In this document: positions 50,724-59,461 of the stretch, piece by piece | Position numbering within the stretch: the first letter of the stretch is position 1 | Layout of the letters: every line of letters starts with the position of its first letter | Assembly (NCBI RefSeq): GCF_021129305.1 | Contig: NZ_JAJOMB010000022.1 | Location: 62,001-126,000 of the forward strand | Reading direction: 5' to 3' | Origin: Kineosporia babensis | GTDB taxonomy: Bacteria > Actinomycetota > Actinomycetes > Actinomycetales > Kineosporiaceae | Length of the DNA stretch: 64,000 nucleotides | The notes under the pieces: generated by a model | Seen by the model: the letters and a program-made list of their open reading frames with translations, nothing else | The model's database searches: none | What the model was told of the DNA's origin: nothing | Program-made: the position numbers and the translations under genes

Positions 50724-52208
50724 ATGGTCTTCTCCTCGCCGACGTTCCTGTTCCTCTTCCTGCCCCTGACCCTGCTGGCCTACCTGCTGGTGCCCCGGTC
50801 GTGGCGGAACGCCTGCCTGCTGCTGGCCAGCATCGTGTTCTACGTCTGGGGCGCGGGCGGGCACGTCTTCGTGCTGCTCTACGTCGCCCTGGTCAGTTTC
50901 TACGGCGCCCGGATGGCCGGAAGGGCAAGAGCCAAGGCAAGAGCACGAGCAACAACTGGGGACGGGTCGGCGCCAGGAGCGCCCGAGCCCTCCCGGAGTG
51001 CCCCCAGAGCCGAGATCGCGGGCCTGGTCATCCTCGTTCTGGTCCCGATCGTGCTCGCCAAGTACCTGCCGCCGGTCAGCGAGTTCCTCGCCAGCACGGC
51101 CTGGCCCGGCGCCCCGCAGGTCAGCTGGGCCCTGCCCCTGGGCATCTCGTTCTTCACTTTCCACGCCATCTCGTACGTGATCGACGTGGGCCGCGGCGAC
51201 CTGCCGCCGGAGCGCTCCAGCCGTGACTACCTGCTCTACCTGTTCCTCTTCCCGCACCAGATCGCCGGCCCGATCGTGCGGTACTCCGAGATCGCCAAGG
51301 AGCTCAAGGACAGCCGCGAGGTCACGCTGGGCAACGCCACCTACGGCCTGACCCGCTTCGCCTGGGGCCTGACCAAGAAGGCCTACATCGCCGACTCCTG
51401 CGGAGTGGTGGCCGACGCCGCGTTCGCCACCCCGGACGGCAGCTTCAACGCCGCCACCGCCTGGATCGGGGCCCTGGCCTACGCCCTGCAGATCTATTTC
51501 GACTTCAGCGGCTATTCGGACATGGCGATAGGACTCGCCGCAATCTTCGGTTTTCGCTTTCCCGAGAATTTCCGTTCGCCCTACGCGGCCACCGGCCCGG
51601 CGGATTTCTGGCGGCGCTGGCACATGACCCTCTCGCGCTGGTTCCGGGATTACGTCTACATTCCGCTCGGCGGCAATCGGCACGGAGTACGCCGGGAGTA
51701 TGCCGCGCTCTTGATCACTTTCCTGCTGACCTCGCTCTGGCACGGGGCCACCTGGGGCTTCCTGGTCTGGGGCGGGCTGCACAGCCTGGCCCTGCTGCTG
51801 GAGCGGGTGACCGGCCGGCACCGCAGCACCCCCGGCCCGCTCACCACCGGCCTGCGACGTGCTGCGATGGCCCTGTTCGTAGTGTTCAGCTGGGTACCGT
51901 TCCGGGCCCCGACCCTGACCGAGGCGGTGGACGTCTGGGCGGCGATGACCGGCCTGGCGCCGGGTGGCCCGTCGCCGGACGTCCTGATCACCCTGACCCC
52001 GTGGAATCTGCTCGCCCTGACCCTGGGCGCCCTGGCGTTCCTGATGCCGCGAAATGCCACCGGATTCCAATGGGTGCACGGCGGGCATTCAGCGCACCGG
52101 CGATTCCGATATCCGATGGCTGCGATCACCGCGCCGGTCCTGCTCGCGGTTGCGTTGATCTCGGTGCTCTGGCTGGATTTCAGCCCGTTCCTGTACTTCC
52201 AGTTCTGA
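50724..52208 (+). CDS. MBOAT-family membrane O-acyltransferase (AlgI/DltB type)
   Basis: 494 residues with about ten membrane helices. Diagnostic parts: 'VFSSPTFLFLFLPLTLLAYL', 'LPLGISFFTFHAISYVIDVG', 'LFPHQIAGPIVRYSEI', 'YFDFSGYSDMAIGLA', 'PADFWRRWHMTLSRWFRDYV' and the catalytic His in 'TSLWHGATWGFLVWGGLH'. AlgI-like proteins pass acetyl groups across the membrane for polysaccharide O-acetylation. The following AlgX/AlgJ-like gene, ten bases away, is the expected partner. The acetylated polymer is not identified; the glycan made by the 10-34 kb region is one candidate. Confidence 0.9.
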   Translation: MVFSSPTFLFLFLPLTLLAYLLVPRSWRNACLLLASIVFYVWGAGGHVFVLLYVALVSFYGARMAGRARAKARARATTGDGSAPGAPEPSRSAPRAEIAGLVILVLVPIVLAKYLPPVSEFLASTAWPGAPQVSWALPLGISFFTFHAISYVIDVGRGDLPPERSSRDYLLYLFLFPHQIAGPIVRYSEIAKELKDSREVTLGNATYGLTRFAWGLTKKAYIADSCGVVADAAFATPDGSFNAATAWIGALAYALQIYFDFSGYSDMAIGLAAIFGFRFPENFRSPYAATGPADFWRRWHMTLSRWFRDYVYIPLGGNRHGVRREYAALLITFLLTSLWHGATWGFLVWGGLHSLALLLERVTGRHRSTPGPLTTGLRRAAMALFVVFSWVPFRAPTLTEAVDVWAAMTGLAPGGPSPDVLITLTPWNLLALTLGALAFLMPRNATGFQWVHGGHSAHRRFRYPMAAITAPVLLAVALISVLWLDFSPFLYFQF

Positions 52209-52218
52209 TTGTTCTGCC

Positions 52219-53895
52219 ATGCTGTCACCCGTGGGCCGAACCATCATCCTTCCGGACGACGACGAACCCGAGAACCCGCCCGGAGTGGGCCACCGGGCGG
52301 CCGAATCCGCGGCCACGTTCGGCCGGTTGGGCCCCGTCGGCGGCCCTTCCACCCCACACTCTTCGCATGCCTCAGGCTCCCCGACCGGCCCGGCGGCCCA
52401 TCACAGCGTGCAACGATCTTCCGGCTTGGCCGTCCGCTCCGCGGAGCATCCGGACCGGCTCGAGGTCATCCACCACCCAGCCCCCGAAGCCCGGGTGGAC
52501 AACCCCCCGGCGACCCCCGAGCCACGCGACTGCGGGACAACCGAGCCAGAGGCGACCGACCCCGTCCTCAAGCACTCAACCGAAAAGCACCCAACCGGCA
52601 GCCGGCCGCCCGAAAAGCAGCCGGCCGAGAACCAGCCGGCCGAACCCGAGGAACCGGCACCGCACTCGGCCACCGAGGAACTCGACGACCTGCTGGCCCG
52701 GTTCCGCGCGGAACGTCAGCGCAGGCGCAGCGTGAGGGCGGCCCGGGTGCTGGTAGCCGGGTTCGCCGCCGCCCTGCTCGCGGTCTGGCTGCTCGACCCG
52801 CCGATGCCCTGGGGCGAGGAGAACCGCAAGATCACCTCGTTCCCCGACGTCTCCCCCTCCGGTCTGCTCAGCGGCGCCGACAGCCAGCAGACCGACGAGG
52901 CGCTGCGCGACCGGCTGGCCCTGCGGCAGTACGTCACCGAGGCGATCGGCCAGGCCTCCCGCGACCGGCTCGGCACCAGCCTGAACCCGGCCGTGGTGCT
53001 GGGCCGCAACCGCACCCCGTTCCTGTCGGAGGACTTCACCCTGCCCTGCAAGCACGACTTCGACCCGGCCCCGGTGGCGGCGGGCCTGGACCGGCTCACC
53101 GGGATCGCCCAGGCCAACGGCAAGTCGCTGATGGTGGCGATCGCCCCGGACAAGTCCGCGATCATGTCCGGCGTGCTCGGCAAGCGCGCCGACGCCCTGC
53201 TGGCCTGCTCCGAGCAGGTGCGTACGCAGACCGAGCAGACCTGGGCCGCCGATCCGGACGGCCCGGTGGTGATCTCGTGGGACCAGCTGCAGGCCGCGCA
53301 GGACGAGGACCCGGGCTCAGTGTTCCAGAAGGGCGACAGCCACTGGACCAGCAAGGGCGCCCTGGTCTGGTCCAAGACCGTGCTGGACGCCCTGATCGCC
53401 CGCGGCGAGGCGCCCGGGTCGCTGGCCGGCGCGCCCAAGGCGGTGCAGGTGAAGGACGAGAAGGCGGACAACGACCTGTACCGGCTGATGGGCATCTCGC
53501 GGAACACGATGGTGCCGGTGTACCAGGTCACCCGCGACGACGTGACGATCCGGGCGCACACCGAGCAGTCACCTTCGGGCCGGGGCGTTGCGGTGTTCCG
53601 GGCCTGGTCCACCACCGCCCCGATGATCAAGGGCCGCACCCTGGTGGTGAACGACTCGTTCATCTCCCGCGCCGAAGGCCTGCTGGCCCCGTACTTCACC
53701 AAGCTCGAGGTGATGCACTGGTCCGACTTCCTCACCGCGGTCGAGGAGGGGGAACTGCCGGAGTTCGACCGGATCATCATCGAGACGGTGCAGCGGGGTT
53801 GGCCGCAGCGGGCGGGCTGGCTGGTCGAGGGCCAGCCGATGCACCAAGCACTGGCCGAGCAACTGGGCACCCCTAAAACCCCGAAGAAGAAATAG
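52219..53895 (+). CDS. AlgX/AlgJ-like SGNH-type acetyltransferase partner
   Basis: 558 residues. A Pro/Glu-rich cytoplasmic N-terminus (about 170) and one membrane helix ('VLVAGFAAALLAVWLL') lead to an outside domain. 'PFLSEDFTLPCKH' is followed by 'GDSHWTSKGALVWSKTVLDA' carrying the Asp-x-His pair, and 'LVVNDSFISRAEGLLAPYFT', where Ser of N-D-S-F stands for the usual G-D-S-F nucleophile. AlgJ/AlgX proteins receive the acetyl group from AlgI and place it on the polymer. ATG at 52219 lacks a Shine-Dalgarno; a start at GTG 52231 is possible. Confidence 0.83.
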   Translation: MLSPVGRTIILPDDDEPENPPGVGHRAAESAATFGRLGPVGGPSTPHSSHASGSPTGPAAHHSVQRSSGLAVRSAEHPDRLEVIHHPAPEARVDNPPATPEPRDCGTTEPEATDPVLKHSTEKHPTGSRPPEKQPAENQPAEPEEPAPHSATEELDDLLARFRAERQRRRSVRAARVLVAGFAAALLAVWLLDPPMPWGEENRKITSFPDVSPSGLLSGADSQQTDEALRDRLALRQYVTEAIGQASRDRLGTSLNPAVVLGRNRTPFLSEDFTLPCKHDFDPAPVAAGLDRLTGIAQANGKSLMVAIAPDKSAIMSGVLGKRADALLACSEQVRTQTEQTWAADPDGPVVISWDQLQAAQDEDPGSVFQKGDSHWTSKGALVWSKTVLDALIARGEAPGSLAGAPKAVQVKDEKADNDLYRLMGISRNTMVPVYQVTRDDVTIRAHTEQSPSGRGVAVFRAWSTTAPMIKGRTLVVNDSFISRAEGLLAPYFTKLEVMHWSDFLTAVEEGELPEFDRIIIETVQRGWPQRAGWLVEGQPMHQALAEQLGTPKTPKKK

Positions 53896-53921
53896 GCCCT
53901 GATCCACAGGACAGGCCCTAG

Positions 53922-54686
53922 CTACCCCCGCCGGAAAGGCACCGCGACAGAACAGATCAGAACCGCCGCCATCCCCGCACCACCGCCGTAGGTAGCCACC
54001 AGGAACGCCAGGGATCCGGTTCCCAGCGCGCCACTGATACTGGCCCACAGGCCGATTCCGGCGCCTACCCCGGCGCAGCTCAGCACAATCAGCCACACCC
54101 CCGCAGCGACCGCCGGGCGCAAGGCGGCAACCCGTTGCAAACCTGGCTGCGGGGAAGTGCGCATCCACCAGCGCAGCAACACCCAGCCGATCAAGGCAAG
54201 GCCGACAACGCTGCTCCCGTACTGCCCCCAGCGATAGCCCAGCAGCAGTCCGTGCTGCTCAGCGAGCCAGGGGATGTTCTCGGTGCCCCAACGGCCGGGA
54301 TGCGTGAACTCGTCCCAGAGGACGTGGGTAGCCGCGCCGATCCACAGGGAGAGGACGATCACCGGCACCCGGCGGGCATGATGCAGCAGGGGCACCGGAA
54401 GCTCGGGGGCAAGCCGATCACGCAACGCTGCGGGCGAGATCGCGACGGCCAGCGGAACGATCAGCCCGTGCCAGATCAGGAACGCCAGCAAACCCATCGC
54501 CAAGTCGAAACCGACTATTCCGAAAGGGGAATGGCTGACTTCGGACCAGCGCCAGCGCACCGGGTCGGGCAGCGCCAGGTAGTACAGCAGGTCCGGGCTC
54601 ATGCTGCCGATCACCAGCGCGGACGGCACCAGCCGGGTGCCCAGCAAGGGCAGTACGGCGGCGGGATGACTACCCGTGAACGGCAC
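53922..54686 (-). CDS. DUF4184 family membrane protein
   Basis: 254 residues. It opens 'VPFTGSHPAAVLPLLGTRL' and continues 'ALVIGSMSPDLLYYLALP', the hallmark of DUF4184. 'SHSPFGIVGFDLAMGLLAFL' and 'GAATHVLWDEFTHPGRWG' contain His and Asp residues conserved in membrane hydrolase-like DUF457/YdjM relatives. About six hydrophobic segments. Start chosen at GTG 54686 because AGGAG sits five bases upstream; GTG 54692 is too close to it. Biochemical role unknown. Confidence 0.85.
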   Translation of the reverse strand: MPFTGSHPAAVLPLLGTRLVPSALVIGSMSPDLLYYLALPDPVRWRWSEVSHSPFGIVGFDLAMGLLAFLIWHGLIVPLAVAISPAALRDRLAPELPVPLLHHARRVPVIVLSLWIGAATHVLWDEFTHPGRWGTENIPWLAEQHGLLLGYRWGQYGSSVVGLALIGWVLLRWWMRTSPQPGLQRVAALRPAVAAGVWLIVLSCAGVGAGIGLWASISGALGTGSLAFLVATYGGGAGMAAVLICSVAVPFRRG

Positions 54687-54696
54687 GATCACTCCT

Positions 54697-54717
54697 AACC
54701 TCACATCGGTGAGGGTT
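54697..54717. promoter_or_regulatory. Inverted repeat between DUF4184 and the 57-aa gene
   Basis: AACCTCAC (54697-54704) and GTGAGGGTT (54709-54717) form an inverted repeat with one extra G. It is 11 bases upstream of the DUF4184 start and could be an operator shared by the divergent genes. Confidence 0.3.
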
Positions 54718-54826
54718 GACTCGAAATGCGTACCTTGATCAGGAGCCCCAAGATCGTTGCAGCGCCCGGTGATCAACCGGGCCAGGACTGTCCTCACCGA
54801 CCGGGGACCCTCACACGGAGGTAACC

Positions 54827-55000
54827 ATGCTCGCGATCGCGGCAGCTGTAGTTTTCGGTCTTGCGCTTCTGCTCGACTTCGCGAACGCCGACCTCGGCGA
54901 CGCCTTCACGAACACGACGCTCACCACGCTGGGCCTGTTCCTCCTGGCGCTGCACTTCGCCGGTGTCGGCACTCGCGGTCGGGTCGGGTCCCGTCGCTGA
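54827..55000 (+). CDS. Small membrane protein (57 aa)
   Basis: ATG at 54827 follows GGAGGTAACC, an almost ideal ribosome site. The 57 residues form two hydrophobic segments ('AVVFGLALLLDFANADLGD' and 'TLGLFLLALHFAGVG') joined by a short polar loop and end in Arg/Gly. Similar unnamed two-helix proteins occur in many actinobacteria. A strong terminator follows 15 bases after the stop, so it is probably transcribed alone. Function unknown. Confidence 0.75.
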   Translation: MLAIAAAVVFGLALLLDFANADLGDAFTNTTLTTLGLFLLALHFAGVGTRGRVGSRR

Positions 55001-55014
55001 TCTTCCGTAACCGT

Positions 55015-55046
55015 CCTTTCCCCGGGCAACGTCGCCCGGGGAAAGG
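55015..55046. terminator. Strong bidirectional terminator
   Basis: A perfect 13-bp stem, CCTTTCCCCGGGC (55015-55027) with 55034-55046, and a 6-base loop, followed on the plus strand by ATTTTC. It separates the 57-residue gene from the convergent moeZ gene. Confidence 0.85.
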
Positions 55047-55057
55047 ATTTTCGGGCT

Positions 55058-56239
55058 TCAGTAGCGGGGCTGACCGGGGTCGATCTCGGCGATCCAACTG
55101 AGGACGCCTCCGCGTACGTGCACGATGTCACTCACCCCGGCCGAGCGGGCGAGTTCCAGCGCCTGCGCCGAACGCACCCCGCTCTTGCAGTGCAGAACCA
55201 ACGGACGTCCGTCGGCCACCTCCGCCAGGAGCGCACCGACGTCTCCAGTTCGAAGCACTGAAAGGGGTAGCCCTACCGCCCCCGGGATCAAGGCGATCCG
55301 CCGCTCCTCGGGCTCGCGGACGTCTACAAGCACGAAATCGTCTTCGCCACGTTCCCTCCGCTCCAGACGCTGGGCCAGTTCGCCTACGGTCAGATCTTCA
55401 ACTGGGGACGTGGTGGGCGCCACTGCGCAGAACGCCTCGTAGTCGTCGAGGAGTTGGGTGACGGGAGCCGAATCCGGCGCCGGGCGAACCCGGATCGTCT
55501 GCCAGTTCATCCCGGCCGCGTCGAACAGCATGATCCGCCCGAGCAGCGGATCCCCTACCCCGGCGATCAGTTTGATCGCCTCGGTCGCCATCACCGACCC
55601 GATGGCCGCGCAGGTTACCCCCAGCACGCCGCCCTCCGCGCAGGAGGGAACCGACCCGGGAGGCGGAGGCGTGGGGTGCAGATCGCGATACGTCACCGGC
55701 TGGTGCCCCTCGGGCGGCTTCGACCAGAACACCGAAACCTGGCCGTCGAAGCGGAACACCGAGCCCCAGACCAGCGGCACCCCGGCCACCGCGCAGGCGT
55801 CGCCGACCAGGTAGCGGGTGGCGAAGTTGTCGGTCCCGTCCAGCACCAGATCGTGGCCGTCGATCAGTTGCAGTGCGTTCTCACGGTTGATCCGGGTGTT
55901 GCTCGTCTCCACCAGCACCAGCGGATTCAGCTTGGCCAGCGCGGCGCGCGCGCTCTCTACCTTGGGCGTGCCCGCGGCCGCCCCGGCGTGCAACACCTGG
56001 CGGTGCAGGTTCGACAGCTCGACCACGTCGTCGTCGATCACGCTGATCGATCCGACCCCGGCCGCGGCCAGATACGTCAGCACCGGGCTGCCCAGTCCCC
56101 CGGCGCCGATCACCAGCACCCGCGCGTTCTTCAGCCGGCGCTGCCCGTCCGAGCCCATCCCGGGCAGCAGCACCTGGCGCGAGTACCGGGTCAGCTCGTC
56201 CGAGGTCAACTCGGAACCCGGCTCGACGAGCGGCTTCAC
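55058..56239 (-). CDS. moeZ: MoeZ-like adenylyltransferase/sulfurtransferase (ThiF + rhodanese)
   Basis: 393 residues, the length of mycobacterial MoeZ (Rv3206c). The ThiF/MoeB domain has 'RVLVIGAGGLGSPVLTYLAA', 'IDDDVVELSNLHRQVLH', 'LVLDGTDNFATRYLVGDAC' and 'SVPSCAEGGVLGVTCAAIG'. The rhodanese domain begins 'DDFVLVDVREPEERRIALI' and carries the sulfur-binding Cys in 'LVLHCKSGVRSAQALE'. It adenylates and sulfurates ubiquitin-like carriers (MoaD, ThiS, CysO) for molybdopterin, thiamine or cysteine synthesis. GTG start at 56239 overlaps the stop of the DUF3152 gene. Confidence 0.93.
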   Translation of the reverse strand: MKPLVEPGSELTSDELTRYSRQVLLPGMGSDGQRRLKNARVLVIGAGGLGSPVLTYLAAAGVGSISVIDDDVVELSNLHRQVLHAGAAAGTPKVESARAALAKLNPLVLVETSNTRINRENALQLIDGHDLVLDGTDNFATRYLVGDACAVAGVPLVWGSVFRFDGQVSVFWSKPPEGHQPVTYRDLHPTPPPPGSVPSCAEGGVLGVTCAAIGSVMATEAIKLIAGVGDPLLGRIMLFDAAGMNWQTIRVRPAPDSAPVTQLLDDYEAFCAVAPTTSPVEDLTVGELAQRLERRERGEDDFVLVDVREPEERRIALIPGAVGLPLSVLRTGDVGALLAEVADGRPLVLHCKSGVRSAQALELARSAGVSDIVHVRGGVLSWIAEIDPGQPRY

Positions 56240-57057
56240 GGGTGCGGCCAGGGGTTCGGCTTGCAACCCAGCAGGCCCTTGGTCTGCTGCATCATGAGCG
56301 GAGCCAGTTCGCCCTTGCCGGCGCAGTACTCGTGCCCGTGCCCGAGCGCGTGGCCGACCTCGTGGTTGACGACATACTGGCGGTAACCCTGGCGGTTCTT
56401 CTGATATTCGGGGATCGCCTTGACCCAGCGGTAATTGGTCAGGACCACCCGGTCGCCGTTGCGGCAGGAGAGCTTGCCCATCGTCTGCAGCGGCCGGCAC
56501 AGGTCGGCCGAGGTCTGCGGGCTGGCCAGGACGACCGTGGTGAAGGCCGCGGAAGCGTCGTCGGTGCGGGCGAAGCGGCGCTTGCCCTTCTCCGTCCAGC
56601 TCCGCTTGTCGTTCAGCGTGGCCAGGACGAAGTCGGCGAACTTCTCCCGGTCGATCTTCAGGCCCTTCTCCACCTGGATCCGGACCTTCATCACCTCGCC
56701 CTTCTTACCCGGCGCCTTGGCCTGCCCCTTGACCGTCTGCAGCCGGCCCGAGGCCTTCCACTTCACCTTGGCCGAGAGCACGCCGGCGTCGACGTCCTTC
56801 TGGGTCAGGCCCTTGGGCAGCGGCGAGGGCTGCTGTTCCTCCCCGGCCGCCTGCGCCGAATCCGATTCACCGGCCGCGCTCGGGGTGGCCCCGGCCGTCG
56901 CCTCCGGGGCAACTGCGGATTCCGGCGACGTAGTGGCGGTTGCGGCACTGTCCTCACCGGAGGATCCGCCGGGCAGCGCCGAGCAGCCGGCCAGTGCGAG
57001 CATCACCGCCGCCAGAGGCAGGACCAGTGATCGGTTGAGCCGCTTACCCGTCCGCAT
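56236..57057 (-). CDS. DUF3152 lipoprotein, metallopeptidase-like
   Basis: 273 residues with a lipobox 'AVMLALAGCSALPGG' (Cys about residue 25), then an Ala/Ser/Glu-rich linker. The C-terminal domain holds 'YVVNHEVGHALGHGHEYCAG', an HExxHxxGxxH zinc-site motif as in metzincin-type proteases, and conserved Cys residues at 'SADLCRPLQTMGKLSCRNGD'. DUF3152 proteins (Rv3207c type) lie next to MoeZ in actinobacteria; no substrate is known. ATG at 57057. Confidence 0.88.
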   Translation of the reverse strand: MRTGKRLNRSLVLPLAAVMLALAGCSALPGGSSGEDSAATATTSPESAVAPEATAGATPSAAGESDSAQAAGEEQQPSPLPKGLTQKDVDAGVLSAKVKWKASGRLQTVKGQAKAPGKKGEVMKVRIQVEKGLKIDREKFADFVLATLNDKRSWTEKGKRRFARTDDASAAFTTVVLASPQTSADLCRPLQTMGKLSCRNGDRVVLTNYRWVKAIPEYQKNRQGYRQYVVNHEVGHALGHGHEYCAGKGELAPLMMQQTKGLLGCKPNPWPHP

Positions 57058-57431
57058 CGGCCGTTACTTCCTTCCAGCAGCGCCAGTTCAGCCCCGCACG
57101 CTACCCGGCTTCGCGCTGCCTTCCGAGTCCGGAGGGTCACCGGGACACGGACGTGACGACGAGCCGGCTTTCCGGACAGGCTGGGACCGACGACCCGGCG
57201 GCAGCAAGAGGACGGTTAAGAACCGAGAGGTAGCGGCTATACCCATTGGAGTGGCGTTGAAACGTGGGGACGATCACCTGAACGGATGTCTCTCCCGCCG
57301 CAGAGGGGCTACTCGCACCATGATTTGGTAACGCCTCGTAGCCTTACAATCACTTAAAGCATCGGAATCGCGGGGGCGCAGCCGAAGCGTCTTAGCATCC
57401 GCTGACGGGCACTGATGCGGGGAGGCAAGCA
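57058..57431. promoter_or_regulatory. DUF3152-TetR divergent intergenic region
   Basis: No supported gene in 374 bases. TACAAT (57345-57350) with GATTTG 17 bases before it (57322-57327) is a possible TetR promoter on the plus strand. The TetR gene has GGGGAGG just before its ATG. A loose TTGGTAA/TTACAA symmetry overlaps the promoter and could be an autoregulatory site, but it is weak. Confidence 0.3.
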
Positions 57432-58214
57432 ATGTCGACACCAGAGGTGCGCTCGCGCGGAACCAGGTTGCCGAGGACAGCACGCCGGAGCCAGCTCCTC
57501 GGGGCCGCCCGGGAGGTCTTCGTGGCTCAGGGCTACCACGCGGCCGCCATGGACGAGATCGCCGAGCGGGCCGGAGTCAGCAAGCCGGTCCTCTACCAGC
57601 ACTTCCCGGGCAAGCGGGAGCTGTACCTGGCGCTGATCGAGCAGCACTCGGCCGAGGTGGTGGACCTGCTGCGCGGCGCCATCGAGAACACCCCGGACAA
57701 CAAGCTGCGGGTGGCCAGCGCGCTGGGCGCGTTCTTCGAGTTCATCGACCGGGAGAACGAGTCGTTCCGGCTGATCTTCGAGTCCGACCTCACCAACGAC
57801 CCGGACGTGCGCGGCCGGGTGGAGGCGGTGAACGAGCAGTGCGGCCGGATGATCGCCGAGGTGATCCACGAGGAGACCGGCCAGCCCTGGCGCGAGTGCG
57901 AGCTGATCGGGATCGGCCTGTCCGGGATGGCGCACGTGGCCGCCCGCAACTGGCTGCAGAAGGGCCGGCCGATGGGCCGCGAGGACGCGGTGCGCCTGCT
58001 GGCCGGGATCACCTGGCGCGGGATCGGCTCGATCCCGCTGCACGAGGAGCGGCCCGGTGAGCAGCCGTCCGGTCCGGAGGGGGCCGCCGAGCCGGCGGAC
58101 CGTTCCGGCAGCGATCGGCAGAGCGAACTGTCGGACGATCTGGCGAACGGTCCGCGTCCGGTGGCCGATCTGACCGGGCTGGGTGAGAGCCAGGAGGCGA
58201 TCCACCGGCACTGA
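57432..58214 (+). CDS. TetR-family transcriptional regulator
   Basis: 260 residues. The N-terminal helix-turn-helix 'MDEIAERAGVSKPVLYQHFP' with 'GKRELYLALIEQH' is classical; the following helical domain ('ASALGAFFEFIDRENESFRL') binds an unknown ligand. A Ser/Glu-rich tail of about 55 residues follows residue 205. Orthologous in place to Rv3208, beside the DUF3107 gene. Targets unknown. Confidence 0.92.
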   Translation: MSTPEVRSRGTRLPRTARRSQLLGAAREVFVAQGYHAAAMDEIAERAGVSKPVLYQHFPGKRELYLALIEQHSAEVVDLLRGAIENTPDNKLRVASALGAFFEFIDRENESFRLIFESDLTNDPDVRGRVEAVNEQCGRMIAEVIHEETGQPWRECELIGIGLSGMAHVAARNWLQKGRPMGREDAVRLLAGITWRGIGSIPLHEERPGEQPSGPEGAAEPADRSGSDRQSELSDDLANGPRPVADLTGLGESQEAIHRH

Positions 58215-58494
58215 GAGATCGCCCGGACCGGCGATTCCGCTATCGGCTAACTCTGCCGCGGGCGAAGCCGGCCAGGTCGGTGACGATCTCCGGTGGCCGG
58301 GCCGACCAGGCTGTTTGTGGAAATCCCGGCGGCTCGTCCCGGCCGTTCACACCGGCCGGACCACCTCGGCGGCCAACCCGTGTGTGCGTCGGGGGCGGCA
58401 AACCGCCAGGAGACCCTTAGGCTTCGGATGATCAGTCGGAAAGTCGGAAAGCTGCCCCGCGAGGGGGCCGGCAAGGACGGAAGGGGCCACTCGC

Positions 58495-58719
58495 GTGGAG
58501 GTCAAGATCGGCGTCCGGGACATCGCCCGTGACATCGTGCTGGAGTCGCCCGACTCGGCCGAGTCCGTCGTCAAGGCCGTGGAGGCCGCGATCGCCTCGG
58601 GTTCGCTGCTGCGGCTGAAGGACGACAAGGGCCGCCTCGTGGTCGTGCCGGGCGCCCAGATCGGCTACGTCGAGATCGGTGCGGAAGAGACCCGCCGGGT
58701 CGGTTTCGGCACGCTGTAG
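58495..58719 (+). CDS. DUF3107 family protein (74 aa)
   Basis: A GTG at 58495 follows GGAAGGGG. The whole small protein matches the DUF3107/TB9.4 type (Rv3208A): 'VEVKIGVRDIARDIVLESPD', 'VVKAVEAAIASGSLLRLKDD' and 'VPGAQIGYVEIGAEETRRVG'. Its ATP-binding-like or regulatory role is not established. Ends with the hairpin at 58731. Confidence 0.92.
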   Translation: MEVKIGVRDIARDIVLESPDSAESVVKAVEAAIASGSLLRLKDDKGRLVVVPGAQIGYVEIGAEETRRVGFGTL

Positions 58720-58730
58720 CACCACTGTTG

Positions 58731-58767
58731 CGAAGGCGCCGTTCCCCCTCGGGGACCGGCGCCTTCG
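58731..58767. terminator. Terminator between DUF3107 and ferritin-like genes
   Basis: CGAAGGCGCCG (58731-58741) pairs with CGGCGCCTTCG (58757-58767), and an inner GTTCCCC/GGGGAC stem makes it longer still. Twelve bases after the DUF3107 stop and just before the end of the convergent gene. Confidence 0.8.
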
Positions 58768-58774
58768 ACGTTCT

Positions 58775-59461
58775 TCAGGCTTTCAGGCCCATCTCGGCCA
58801 TCCGCCGGGTGTGCTGCTCGGTGATCCGGCTGAACATCGAGACGATCCCGGCCAGGCCCATCCCCGGGTGCTCGCTGGTGCCGGTCAGCAGGGTGGAGAA
58901 GGTGTCCCGGTCGGCCGCCACCCGCTGGCCCTGGCTGAGCGCCTCGCCGACCAGGCGGCGGGCCCACAGCGCCAGCCGGCTGCCCTGGATCGGGTCGTCG
59001 CTGATCGCCTGGCGCACCTCCTGCAGCACGTACGACGAGCGCTTGTCCGACTCCAGGGTGCCCAGCACCAGGTCGCGGGTGTCCGGGTCGAGGTAGGTGG
59101 TGATCTCCCGGTAGAAGTCCGAGGCGATGCCGTCGCCGACGTAGAACTTGACCAGCCCCTCCAGCCAGCTCGAGGGCTTGGTCCGCTCGTGGAAGCCGTC
59201 CAGCGCCTCGACGAACGGGGCCATCGCGGCCTCCGGGTCGGCGCCGATCTCGACGATCCGGGCGCGCAGCCGGTCGTAGTGCGCGTACTCGGTGGCGGCC
59301 AGGGCGGCGACCGCGGCCTTGGCGGAAAGCCGGGGGGCCAGATCCGCGTCCGTGGAAAGACGGAGGAATGCGCTCAATTCACCGTAGGCCAGGGTTCCCA
59401 AAAGATCGACGACCGCCGCCCGGTATGCCGGATCGGCGAACCTGTCTTCCTGCTGCTCCAT
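58775..59461 (-). CDS. Ferritin-like fold protein (Rv3210c type)
   Basis: 228 residues, almost all helical. Acidic and His residues spaced as in ferritin-like/MiaE-type di-iron proteins occur in 'YGELSAFLRLSTDA', 'AATEYAHYDRLRARIVEIG' and 'MFSRITEQHTRRMAEMGL'. Metal binding and activity are not proven. TACCCT ends seven bases before the ATG on the minus strand, the pattern of a leaderless transcript. Neighbour order matches Rv3210c in M. tuberculosis. Confidence 0.85.
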   Translation of the reverse strand: MEQQEDRFADPAYRAAVVDLLGTLAYGELSAFLRLSTDADLAPRLSAKAAVAALAATEYAHYDRLRARIVEIGADPEAAMAPFVEALDGFHERTKPSSWLEGLVKFYVGDGIASDFYREITTYLDPDTRDLVLGTLESDKRSSYVLQEVRQAISDDPIQGSRLALWARRLVGEALSQGQRVAADRDTFSTLLTGTSEHPGMGLAGIVSMFSRITEQHTRRMAEMGLKA

